DNA of 64,000 bases, taken from contig JAAVTG010001003.1 in NCBI GenBank assembly GCA_011947345.1, positions 1 to 64,000 of the forward strand. The letters run 5' to 3'. This document shows, in pieces, positions 53,699 to 64,000 of the stretch (the stretch's first letter is position 1; each line of letters starts with the position of its first letter). The notes under the pieces are model-generated. The model did no database searches, was not told the DNA's origin, and was given only the letters and a program-made list of their open reading frames with translations. Source of the DNA: Phytophthora quininea. Its lineage: Eukaryota > Oomycota > Peronosporomycetes > Peronosporales > Peronosporaceae. Made by a program: the position numbers and the translations under genes.

Positions 53699-56600
53699 TA
53701 TTTTGGCCGAAGGTGAAAAGCGGTTTTTCCGGTTAGCAGCGAGCACTTCACACAGCCGATCTTGATATGTTCAAAGCATTGGCTGGCTGTCAGGGCCTAA
53801 AGAGCTTTAGAATTGCACTGCTAGGAATCACTTGCGATTTTTCATCGTTTTCAAGACTTAGTCTTCCTGACTTCATCAGAGCACCCCGTCAGCCCAATGC
53901 CGCGTACCGTAATCCTACTCTTCCCATGTAATAGCCCGACCAGCGTCCTCGACGGACCGCAGTACGGTGAAGTCATCTCACGCGAGGAGGGTGGTACGGT
54001 CCGTGTTAATTTGCTCCCAAGCCAGGATCAACCACGAGATCACGGCGGCTCACGGTGTCCGCCGATGTGCTAGTTGCGCGCCGTGTGCCACCCGGCGAGC
54101 TCGATGATGGAGCGCCAGGATTATGGTTGTTACGCCCTGTTTACTTCCAAGCGATTGCGCGAACGCACTACGGTCAAGTAGCGACTCATGCTGAGGGCAT
54201 TTTGAAGGCCGGACAGCCTCCGGCATCGTCCATGTGCTATACGGTGATGTGACGGAGGTGGAGCCAGTCATCGCCTTCTTGCTGTGGAATGCTCGTCTCC
54301 CAAGGATAATGACCTCCGCCGATGCAGTAGAGGAGATGCATTCGTCGATTCTTGATCGCCTTCTCGGTCGACCAGACTGCCGCAGCACACGTGCCAACGC
54401 ACGGATTTTGCGTGGGATCACAGTATCTAACTCCGCGCCGAAGCCATCCGACATGCGGGAATGGGTGGCGCCCTCAACGGGTGCAGCATACAGGTGTCCG
54501 TCGGTCACGTGGTCAATTTTACTTTTGTAGCAAAGGCGACCGCGCGACACCAGCCAGCATTCGCCTCGGCCCCACCTTCTGGGATGGCCCGTCAAGTTCG
54601 CCACCAAGCGCCACCAACGTAGGGATTGCCGACTTAGACACTGCAGCCAAGCCAGAATCACTCGCGTCGCCCCCGAACGCTGATGGTGACATGTGGTGAT
54701 ACTGATTTGGATTTTTCTATGGGTAGCAATCCCGCGCTGTGATTGGTTGGATTTTAACTTAGTGGATGAGCGGTTGTGGAGACGTGTGACTAGTTGGGAC
54801 AAGGCTGTGGCGGGAGTCCTACCAAGGATGGTCCCTAGGCTTCGGAAGCCTGCGTCGGGAGTATGTAAATCCCGAAATGCACTGAAGGCTCGGTCCGAAG
54901 CCGCACCTCATCCGTCAGCAAGTGCTCAAGAGGGGTCAGAAATCACATTGAGGGAACGTGTCTCCTCTGTGACTTGTGTAGCCTTGGTCCCAAAGCGCAC
55001 GATGAGTGTAACGCTAAGGGCTCCCAAGACCTAATCTCTTGTGACGATGTGAACTGTGTTTTTTCTATGGATCGCGCTGTGGAGAGTTTACATATGGGGT
55101 TTACTATGGAGCTAGTGTTGGATATTACGTTCAAGAGATGAAGGAGTGTGCGATAAATCGTGTCGCTTGGGAGAAGGCGGGGGTGTGCTGTCCTACCAAG
55201 GATGGGCCCTCAAGATCAGGAAGTGCGCCCAAGAAAATGTGTTCTTGAAAGGCACGCCCAAGAAATGGCGTGTCCTAGGAATGCACGTTGAAGGGATCTC
55301 CGCTCTTGGAATGTACGCCCAAGGGCACATTGCCTTGAGCGTGAGTGCACGGAACGTCCTGGTCACCCCTCGTCCTTAAACGGGTCGCCAAGAACCAAGG
55401 TATAAATTGCCACAGCGAAAGATATTCCTGTTTGCAGCCCGTCTCGCCTTGGCTGACCTCACGATGTGTGAGACAAGGACCTGTAAATCCCTAAGCTGCC
55501 CAAGTGACCCAAGAAGCACAGCTGCCGCCCAAGACCCAAGAAGTTCTTGGATGAACATTCCAAGGGTATATTTCTTGGGCGGCCATTTCTTTGATGGAGA
55601 TTCTCTTGGATGGAGATTTCTTCGATGGAGATTTTCTCTTGGACGTGGATTCTGGCACTTAGCGAGAATTCGCATTCACCTTGAACCCAGTGGTTTGTAC
55701 CCAGAATGTTTACGCCACAGATGATTTGAAGAGCGACGAATCCACGATAAGTGGCCGTCATCAAGTCAAGCATACTAAGATCAAGACTAATTCGTATCCT
55801 AATGACTGCACCCAAGATATGTGGAAGAGCTAAAGATCGACTAGTTATAAGAGATATCAATCAGTGAGTTCTTTTTGCCCTGTACTGCACAAGCGCCAGT
55901 CGGTGCTCTTTGCGTGTCAGTGCTAGGTGATCTGCTGCTCCCCACCTGTTTGTTAAGTCCAATTGGAAGGGGAGTCTAGGCGCCCTGACCATTTCGTTTA
56001 CTAGTTGGGCGTCTGTCTTGCAGGCCAACCCATTTCATATTAAAACTACGCTCAAGCGGCTGGATAGCAGTCGCCGCTCGAGTTTGCTTTGAGACTGTGT
56101 CATACAACGTTCTGTATTGGGATTTGTATTGACTGATCTGTGTGCTCCTTCGATTGAAGGTGATGCGCGTTCGCTGAACCAAGTCCAAGACTTTCCAGGT
56201 GTCTTGGGCATTCGATTGAACCTGGTGTGAGACCCCCGACCAATGGTCTATAAGAATAAATGTCGGCTGTATATTTGCATAAGAATCTCTCTGTATATTG
56301 ATTATCTGTGGTTGCTGGTTCTTCTTGAACTTGCAGTCCAAGAACCCTGTCTCTTCAACTGCCGCCCAAGAAAAGTGGGCTGCAGGGGAACGAATTGTAG
56401 GCAAACTAATCCATCTAACATTCGTTTGTGTCTTTGACTGTGAAAGGCCATCCGGTAGATTAAATGCGGGATCCAAGGGTCGAACCTATAGGGATTCACG
56501 AGGTGCACACATTAATCCTTCGACGCCAGTTCCAAGAACGCCGCTGAAGGAGTTCACAACTGATCTCGGTTCACCAAGATCCTGGCCACGTTGCCACAGC

Positions 56601-57289
56601 TCGCGCTGTGCAACAACCACCCCTGGACGGAAAACATCACCAGAGTTCCGCCACACTCTCCCCCAACAAAGCACGTGTTACACAACACACTACGCTTCCA
56701 AGAAGTTGCTACGCTCGATGAAAGTGGATTTCCCGACACGCTAGGACTCTGGAACCGGATTCGGTATCCTGGACGCAGATTGACGTTTCAGGATGACCAA
56801 TCCCTGAACCGTGATTCTGGGTGTATGAAGTTGTGGAAGCCCCTATACAAACATCAGGTCAAGAATCAATCCCCAGTGCGAGTGGTGTGGAGCGCCTGGA
56901 GTTGAAGTTGCGAGAGGTTACCCCATTTGGGAAACTTGACCCCCATTGAGCAATGGAGATGCTCCAGAATTGCGCACCCAGTGATGACTCCATAGTCAGA
57001 CCAAGTCACTTACACCGTCCATATTCAAGTCAAGATCGTTCAAGATTCGTATTTAGTATTGCATAGCTAGATTGTATGAGATTTTACCAGAGTTCGATTT
57101 CCCCCAAGTGCCCAAGTGCTCTGACGAAGCGGAGGCCGCATTGGCATTAAGGGCACCTTGGCTTAGGGACTAGCCTCGCGTGGAACCCCCCGTGTTCAAG
57201 TCTAGTTGGGAAGGGGATTTCAAGGGCGTGCCGCTCCTGGATTGACCCCAACCCCGCGCAGACCAGTTCATTCGGGTCGCGTCACTGTA
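53699..57289. other. Repeat-like region without a supported gene
   Basis: Unrecognised open frames at 54050-54802 (minus, 250 codons) and 55976-56476 (minus, 166 codons) may be chance frames. Between 55200 and 55660 the words CCCAAGAA/TTCTTGGG and GATGGAGATT recur many times on both strands, and CCCAAGTGCCCAAGTG lies at 57105. This may be a decayed repeat or the left part of the DIRS-like element that follows. Confidence 0.45.
55595..55640. repeat. Short degenerate tandem repeat
   Basis: Three GATGGAGAT(T) units spaced by TCTCTTG/TCTTC-type spacers, about 15-18 bp period. Confidence 0.5.
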
Positions 57290-57329
57290 CACCCCTGGGC
57301 GCAAGTTTTTCAACGAGCTTCGCCACAGA

Positions 57330-58620
57330 CAACGATGACGCAGTCGAGCAAGGATTTGCTGACCTCCTGACCGAGTACGCCGAAGCTGATCGCCCAGCTA
57401 AACGACAACGGGCTGAGACAGCACAAAGTGATAACCCATTTCATGACCCGGCAACACGCGCTATCCTGCAAGCGCTATCCTCAAAACCTCAACTGCTGTC
57501 TGCGTATCTCGATCAACTACAAGACCGGCAGGTAACGTCCCGTGACAGCGCGGTCGCTCGTGGAGCACCCGGTTGCAACCGTGGAGTAGCTGACACGGTC
57601 GACGGCTCGGCGCAGTGGCAGGCTCCAGCGCTACCTACGGCGGGTATTTCGGATTTTGTGGATGCAGATGCTCTGACGGAATGTCATGCTCGGTTCCGAC
57701 CGACGCGTGCACAACAAGACGTCCACAATGCCATTACGGTCGCGAAATATGCAGGTACGACCCCTGACTCGTTTGTTGACCACGCACGCAACGCCACTGC
57801 GAAGAAATTCTTACCGCATCCGGCAGTAGTGAGCCGCCTGTATGAATTTCTGTTCGGACCTTGCACCTCTATGTTCTACACTTCAAGAGGTTTGATTTCC
57901 AAGCGCAGATGTTCGAGTCAGACAAGAAGAAAGTTAGTCTGCAAAACTTCTCACCAACCTTGAGTCTTCCAGAGCCGATCCAGTCTCCACAGTTCTCGGG
58001 CCTGGTGGAATCGCTATCGGTGCTAGACGCGTTCACCACAGAGTTTTTCGAGGACACGACCCGCTCTTTTGGTTCCCCAGCGAAAACTTTATGTGATGAA
58101 CTCAAGGAGCTCGCCCCTTGGTCGGTTTTGGAGATGAAAGGGCTTGCATTTATGTTTAACAGAGTCCTAAGAGCATATCGACTCGCAGTTGTCCATGACA
58201 TGAATTCGGGAGGGACGACACGGTTCCACATCAAGAACCGATTTTCAATTCAAGATGGCAAGCTGAACGGGATTTTGATGAAGTTATCACGAGCTACGAA
58301 GGATTTGATTCCGCGACAGCAACCCGGAGGGAACACAAACGGTGAGTTCACGCTCGGCTCCTTCGCCAGTACAGCACCACCGGACCGTTTTGGAAACCTC
58401 GAAAAGAGAAGATCCCGCGTGAGGTTTTGCGCCACGTGCCTCGCCGCAATGGGCTCCAACTCTGCCTGAAGTCGATCTACGTACAAGGCTGTCCGTCAAC
58501 CTCGCCAAACCAGTGCATGCAGTCGTTCCTTTCGCATTTCTCCCCGTACAATCTCCATCCAATGGAGCAAAAGTACGTTCCTGAACGCTTCGGAGGACTA
58601 GACGCCAAGTTTGAGAGCAA
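57330..58620 (+). pseudogene. DIRS-like gag region
   Basis: An open frame from about 57310 runs through RFRPTRAQQDVHNAITVAKY to 57900, then a shifted frame (57861-58469) continues with FDFQAQMFESDKKKVSLQNF, FMFNRVLRAYRLAVVHDMNS and a Cys pair (CATC) at the end; a final frame to 58621 ends AKFESN. No enzymatic motif. Position before RT suggests a capsid/nucleocapsid role. Confidence 0.5.
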
Positions 58621-58669
58621 TTGACTCCTTCGGGGCAACGCAGAGCATCGCTCGCGCGTTATCCCGTCG

Positions 58670-60003
58670 GTGGTTCATCAAGTAATTCAACATCTTGAGA
58701 GCCGTTTGTGCCAAGAGGAACTCCAGCGCGATAGGTCCAGAGCGGCGGCGTTGAAAGTGTTCGGAGTTCGACCACCTACAGCATCTCCCACTTCAGCATC
58801 TGAGTCTATTCTGAATCTATCCTTAGTTCAGGCTTGGTCGGATCTGGTCGAACGAGCGCAACTATCGCTCACTGACGCCATTCGACTCTGGCGGGGCCAA
58901 TCGAAGACATCATCGCGACCAAACAAGGCCCTACTGAGTGAGCATTTAACATGGCTTCTCTATGGCTTCGAAAATCTTGACACTCTGCTGGCAACAGCTG
59001 AGCATGGTGTTTCCCATGCCTTCAAAGCGAAGGCTTCAAATGAACACTAGTATGCCAGCCACAAGTCTGCCGAGGCCATGAAGACAGCACTTCTACGAAG
59101 TATTTCAGACGGCCAGAAATCCGGGACGTACTTCCTCGTCAATTCCAAGCAGGCGGAGCGATGGATTAATATTCATCACAGTCCATTTGGGTGCGTCGAG
59201 AAAGCTGGTTGTGATCCCGCGGTCGAAGCAAGGGTTATTCACAATCTCTCGTTCCCCAAACACGCATCCACCAACTCATGGTCCTCCCAAGATGACCTCC
59301 CTGCCCTGACGTACGAACATGTGGCAGCAATCGCCAAGCGCATTGTACTACTACGTGCAAGACACCCCAACGTTCCTATTCACCTTTTGAAAGGGGATGC
59401 CAAGGCATTTCGCCACTTGCACGTCCACGAGTCAGTGAGCCCGTATTTTCCTGGAAAACTTAGCGATCTCGACGCCGTTGTAATCGACCTGGCTCTTCCC
59501 TTTGGATGGACGGGGTCGTCGGCTCACTACGGTGTGTTTGGAGACGCGATATCTTTCTTCGTCTGGCGCGAGAGCCCTCATTCATTGGACCCGGTCGATC
59601 CAGACTCCGAAAGATTTTTTGTTTTACGTGAGTGGATGATCATATCCTCGTAGAAGCTGATCTCGGTTGTAGATTGAAATCCTGTGAATCGGCACTCCGG
59701 CTGGCCATGGCGGCAGTTTTCGGCCCTCGCGCAATTAACCCGAAGAAGTTTTCCACGTGGTCAACTAAACTTACGTTGCTCGGTTTAGACTGGAACACGG
59801 AGGATATGACGGTGTCGATGCCCCCTGACAAGATCTGCAAAGCCCTTCACCGCGTACAAGCAGTGCTGGAAACGACAACAACGACGAGGGCCAGACTAGA
59901 GCAGTTGCTTGGTACCCTACGCCACGTTTGCACGTGTATTCGACCGGCACTCCCTTTTTCCAACGACTTGCGGCTCTGTACCGGGCGACACTGCGTGGAG
60001 TAA
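58670..60003 (+). pseudogene. DIRS-like reverse transcriptase
   Basis: Lead-in 58670-59050, stop at 59050, then 59078-59653: CVEKAGCDPAVEARVIHNLS, IHLLKGDAKAFRHLHVHESV (first Asp) and ALPFGWTGSSAHYGVFGDAI. A frame change near 59630 falls directly at the active site, VDDHILVEADLGC, which then continues to LEQLLGTLRHVC. The D...DD residues are present but split over frames. Confidence 0.82.
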
Positions 60004-60600
60004 CAATACGGGTTTCGGTAGCGGCTCGTCTCGATCTGCTATGGTTCTCACACATTATCCAGCATGCCGACCTGCAAGGATTGCCACTTGACTCGTTTGC
60101 AGCTCTTCCAGAACCCAGCGTCCACCTCTCCATGGATGCCTGCGATCTGGGTCTGTGCGTCCTCCATCCTGCTCGTCGTGAATTTATTCGCGTGCAGCTC
60201 GATACTGACGACCGCACATGGATTAACAGTGGAGATCTCAGCATCAATGTCCGCAAGCAGCTCAGCGCAACTATCGCGGTGCTGTGTTGGGGGCCAAGGT
60301 GGTCCCAGCGAACTGATTCACATGGCATGACCCATGTACGACTCTGGATTGACAATACAAGTGCGGTTTCCTGGTGCAACAATTTGCAGAGTCAAAACAA
60401 ATGCGCTCAAGAGCTGAACAGAGTGGTGGGAGCTGCTGAAGCTGAGTGGGGACTGTGTCTATCTGCAGAACATCTTGCTGGGTTGGTCAATTTTCTCGCG
60501 GACTTAGGCTCGCGTGCGTGGTCTGGCTCAAAACTCGCCGACTGGCGTCGACTAACGCGTTCGTGGACGCAGGTACCAGTCCCAAGGCGTTTAAAGAAAA
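59928..60600 (+). pseudogene. DIRS-like RNase H
   Basis: Frame 59928-61055: VHLSMDACDLGLCVLHPARR (first Asp), NVRKQLSATIAVLCWG, VRLWIDNTSAVSWCNNLQSQ and LSAEHLAGLVNFLADLGSRA, the RNase H pattern linked to DIRS-type RT. The recombinase begins in another frame near 60580. Confidence 0.75.
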
Positions 60601-61672
60601 TCTACAGCGGCAATTACTCGCCCTTCAGCTACGATCCCTCGGGGACACCTCCAAGCGGCAGTACGCATCAACGTGGCGTCAGTGGTGTGACTTCAACTGG
60701 ACCATCGCCCGGTCGGAGTGGCTTCCTCCACACAAATTTGCGCAGTCTTACCAGTTGGTGTTGTTCGCAATTCACCGCTGGTCATCACCTCGGTGCTCTA
60801 GATCGATCTCCAGCATACACGCTCAACTCAGCCATATGCCAGGGTATCATCGCGTGTACGCCGAATTTGACCCAAAACTTACGCCGGGCCACGCCGCAGT
60901 CCTCACAGGCATGCGAAAACTGGGCCGACTGCCGCGGCCACGAGCACCAGTGCCCATCAAAATGCTTGAGTGGATCGCGCACAAGACCGACTTCGAACAG
61001 CCCACGCAACGCCTCATTCTTGGGGCTGCGTTGTTGGGCTTTTTCTTTGCGTTGAGAAGCGCAGAGTACCTATCGGTAGAGGGCAGTCGTCACAGATATG
61101 CTCTACAAGTCAGTGATGTGCAAGTGGTGGACGCACTCGATCGACCAACGACAGTCCTTGAAGACGCTGCCCAAGTGACGATACACTTACGAGGTAGCAA
61201 GACTGACCAAGTCGGATAAGGTGCCACAAGAACGCTGGGGAAGTCAGGCCACGGATGGATCTGCCCAGTGGCGGGGGCAATGTTGGTGTTGCAGTTGGCA
61301 AACCACCACCAACTCTGCAGCAGCGATGCTATCTGCGCTGGCAGTCAACACCATATGCCTAGAGCTGAAACGCTATCTAAGGTGTTGAAGAGGGCAGCAG
61401 CGGCAACCGGTGCTGACCTGAACCTGTTCTCCTGTCACTCATTGCACAGTGGGGGATCAACGGCACTTATTGCTGGAGGTACAAATTCAACTACAAATAT
61501 GCTGCACGGGAGATGGAGATCCACAACCTTCCAAAGGTACACAAGATACAAAGAAGGCGTCGGCAGTACCCTAGCGATGATAATGGCGGGCACGAGCTCC
61601 TCGAACAACTTACCACCGACGACTCTCCGACGGGGTTCACGCCAACACAATGGCGTGCCGTCGAGGCGTTAG
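60580..61672 (+). pseudogene. DIRS-like tyrosine recombinase
   Basis: 60446-61219 contains SKRQYASTWRQWCDFN and the core entry GFFFALRSAEYLSVEG with the first catalytic Arg. After TAA at 61217 and a frame change, 61268-61672 has FSCHSLHSGGSTALIAGG, LHGRWRSTTFQRYTRYK. In the usual H-x-x-R box the Arg reads His (HSLH), while the later His/Trp (HGRW) and Tyr are kept. So the recombinase is doubly damaged. Confidence 0.8.
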
Positions 61673-61700
61673 GAGAACTTGTTCCAGAAAAACTTCATTA

Positions 61701-63540
61701 GCAAAGCTCGGTTTGCCCCACACTACATCGGTGTGTAGATGCGATGAAGGAAAAACACTAGTTCTCCAGCTACAGCATTCGACGCCACAAGCGAACAAGG
61801 TTCAAAATCACCAAATGCAAGACGTGAGTTTGCATCTGCCCCAGTAGCTAATTTCTTTCAAGCAATCTTCTTCGAAAAACCCACAATCCGAATTCGAGAC
61901 GGTCTCGAAAAAGTTCGAGCAAATTTCCCTAAATCAATATTGGACAAGCAAGTGCTGAGTCAGGTTAGTAATCTGAAGAGCGCAGCAAAACGGAAGCAAA
62001 ATAGTGGGGGTTTAAGACACCAAACAGCTTTGCCTCTAAACAAGGTTGTACTGAACAGCGTTAACAACGAAGTATTTCAGCACGTATGTAGCGATGTTGT
62101 GGTCGCTGATCAATCCTATCTTATCTCATCTCGTGAATTGTTGTATTAGCACAATCTCTATAAATTATTAGTGCTTTCCAGACGTACTGGTGTCTTGAAC
62201 TACCCTTCGAATACATTAAACTCGTAGTGTTTTACGTTCCTGGCGGTGAGGGTAACAGCAAAAAAATTGTAATACATGAAGCTTTCAATATCAGCATGCT
62301 CTTGACGTGTACATAGATATTGGCCGTTAGATTCGATGCAAAAAGCTTTTCGCATTCCTCCAACGGCATGTAGCATTTACAGTTTGTTGTAATGAGTTCC
62401 TCTAGAAACGACCACCGCTTATCGGTTCCGCACTTCGCCAAAACTTTGATAACGGTGTCGTCACTCATGACACCAAGATAAATCCATTAGAAGATCTGGA
62501 ATACGATCGTCAGGAAGGTACGTGAGAAGAGTCTGTCTGGTAGTCGAATCTCATCGTTGGACGTCAAAACGACACCTCAGCAGCCGATTGAATTGCAAGA
62601 CTTTGTCTGCGGGTGTCGTTCGATGCTTGCTCACGTCCACACATAGCGGAAGCTTCGTCCCCAGCGCTCGATCGAGAGCAGAATACGCCAAGCACGTGGC
62701 GGTAGACTGCTTCGATGCTGTCCGCCATCTTTCAAAAACTGCGCCATCGCATCGTTCGACAGGTGCCGCGAACTTGCTTTGGACATGGACGACCATTGTG
62801 GTTGTTCCTACAAACCACAAAGGAGGAGATGCTGTCAGTGCCTAAATCATCTCAAAGTCAGAGAGGTCAAGTTCTACCTGCAAGTGTCCGTGTCCCATTT
62901 GCAACAGTCTCTGCGCGTTGGGCGACCCCAATTCGGCCTACTCCTGCAGCGCAGCCCACAGGCACCGGTTCCTTCTTCAGCGCTTGCATGCGTCCGCCGC
63001 TGCAGCGTGGCTATATCCTTACAGAAGCGAAACGAGCAACGCGTCTCCATCCACTTCTCTTGCTGTCGCTTGGTCTGCTCTTCCATCACTTGTAGACGCC
63101 GCTGCAGCTTGGGGACAAGCGTTCGCAGCATCGTCAGCTTATTGTATGTGCCGCCCGATCTCGATTCGGGTCGCACTTGCGATACCTGTTGTTCTTGCCG
63201 GCAGTTGCGCCGCGTAACTCCGCGTTGGTGGGTGGTAGTAGAGTGCGTAGAACAACGATCCAGCATCAGAAGCCGTCGCTGTTGTACGACAAACAAGTGG
63301 CTACTCGGCAGCAGGGATTGACAGTGAAATATGATAATGATAAGAAATGCTAACATAACGATAATCACTTGGCAAAATGGATATGTTTTTGTCTGCATTT
63401 CAAAGTCAATGTGCTACAGTAACAGAGGGCCCAATAGTAATGTATATTACTACAAAGTGATACTACAGGTTTCCTTTATAGATTTCCGTCCAGTTTGAGC
63501 TTCCTTTCGAAGGTCCAGAACTAGATATTGCTTTTGGGCA
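61701..63540. other. No confidently supported gene
   Basis: Unrecognised frames: 61940-62149 plus (lysine-rich, ends SYLISSRELLY), 62232-62468 minus, and 62874-63398 minus (174 codons, with a possible coiled coil KLTMLRTLVPKLQRRLQVME). The last is the most gene-like, but the opposite strand is also open over 62779-63321. Confidence 0.4.
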
Positions 63541-64000
63541 ATGAGGTGCAATACCAGGAAGTGTACTTCCTCAGACATCTCCGAGGCAGCACGGTGTGTA
63601 ACGTGTGGTAAACGCGTCCACCATTTATGCAGCAACGATGTCGTTGCCAAGTTCAAAGGTTTGCTTGACGATGCCCCTCTTAAAGCAAGGTACCGTGCTT
63701 AGTAAAAACCACATCTCCTTTTAACTAAAAGCATCGATTCTTTGCAGGTTTTGCAGCAGGATATGTGGCTGCAAGTTCGCCGGTGTGGAATATGTGATCG
63801 ATGAGTCGGAAACTAAAGAGTCTGATGTGCTTTCATCCAGTGTTATTGACGACGATCCCCAGCAGGAAGCGCGTGCAATTACGTCTTCAGAAGCGTCGGA
63901 CTTGACCGGTAATGTGGTCGACCTAAGTAGTAGTTCACCTGGTGCCTCGGTTGAGTCAGCAGATTACAATAACAGTCCTACTCTGCAGTCCTACTCTGTA
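63541..64000 (+). CDS. 5' part of a spliced gene with a Cys/His cluster, continues beyond the window
   Basis: ATG at 63541 opens a frame with CVTCGKRVHHLCSND in exon 1 (63541-63689). A GTACCG donor at 63690, TTAACTAAA branch-like site and TTTGCAG acceptor define a 58-nt intron (63690-63747) that keeps the frame. Exon 2 begins RFCSRICGCK and then an acidic Ser-rich stretch runs to the window end without a stop. The C-x2-C...H-x2-C...C-x3-C-x-C pattern suggests a small zinc-binding head, as found at the start of some oomycete transposon-derived proteins (inference). Function unknown. Confidence 0.6.

Larger units (their letters stand above)
57290..61700 (+). mobile_element. DIRS-like (tyrosine-recombinase) retrotransposon, degraded
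   Basis: A gag-like region (57330-58620), reverse transcriptase (58670-59960), RNase H (60060-60560) and tyrosine recombinase (60580-61672) follow on the plus strand. RT plus RNase H plus tyrosine recombinase instead of a DDE integrase defines the DIRS order (DIRS/Ngaro/PAT). Terminal repeats were not identified, so the ends are approximate. Several frame changes. Confidence 0.8.

Noticed and set aside
54050..54802. Minus-strand frame of 250 codons as a gene
   Set aside because: Composition is Arg/Ser/His-rich like a shadow frame and no domain is recognisable; kept only as a note in the region entry.

Overview
The window looks like nuclear DNA of an oomycete, most likely Phytophthora or a related downy mildew. 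The support is Crinkler (CRN)-type effector genes and fragments, short GT-AG introns of about 50-80 nt, an oomycete-type multi-pass membrane/LRR gene family, and dense degraded retroelements (Ty3/Gypsy with chromodomain, DIRS-like), a Helitron and a MULE. I saw no rRNA, tRNA or CRISPR array. The species is not resolved.

Layout. 1-1258 (minus): broken, window-truncated copy of a membrane protein family. 1387-8527 (minus): a large SWR1/SRCAP-type chromatin remodeller, the best-preserved housekeeping gene here, whose C-terminus continues into WW, F-box and parallel beta-helix regions. 8.6-17 kb (plus except where noted): three CRN-type loci (8650, 11543, 16605), a broken minus-strand membrane gene (9.7-11.0 kb), and a nearly complete five-exon membrane/LRR gene (13964-16506), followed by a perfect 53-bp palindrome. 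17-22 kb: little that I recognise. 22.07-24.93 kb: a GC-rich pseudogene of glutamine-dependent carbamoyl-phosphate synthase (CPS II), cut off by an LTR. 24935-30581: a full-length, minus-strand Gypsy chromoelement with two 317-bp LTRs and no matching target duplication. Its right flank is a third copy of the membrane/LRR family, broken near the first intron.

31.6-33.6 kb (minus): a 5'-truncated Helitron with a PIF1-type helicase remnant and a recognisable 3' terminus (hairpin plus CTAG before T). 34.1-38.84 kb: a second Gypsy element on the plus strand, cut off in its integrase. 38.84-39.25 kb: an inverted 410-bp copy of that element's own protease-RT spacer. 39.25-41.73 kb: the 5' half of a third Gypsy element on the minus strand with a probable 308-bp LTR. 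42.15-42.83 kb (minus): MULE transposase remnant. 46.57-49.4 kb: a highly decayed cobalamin-dependent methionine synthase pseudogene. 51.0-53.7 kb: an unclassified transposase-like pseudogene. 57.3-61.7 kb: a DIRS-like tyrosine-recombinase retrotransposon. 63541-end: 5' part of a spliced gene with a small Cys/His cluster.

Functionally this is an accessory, repeat-driven region next to one conserved chromatin gene. Most of the rest is effector-type or transposon-derived and broken. Several frame breaks in otherwise well-preserved genes fall at or near homopolymers, so base-calling error should be excluded before calling them pseudogenes; the CPS II, methionine synthase and transposase-like loci carry many dispersed stops and are true pseudogenes.
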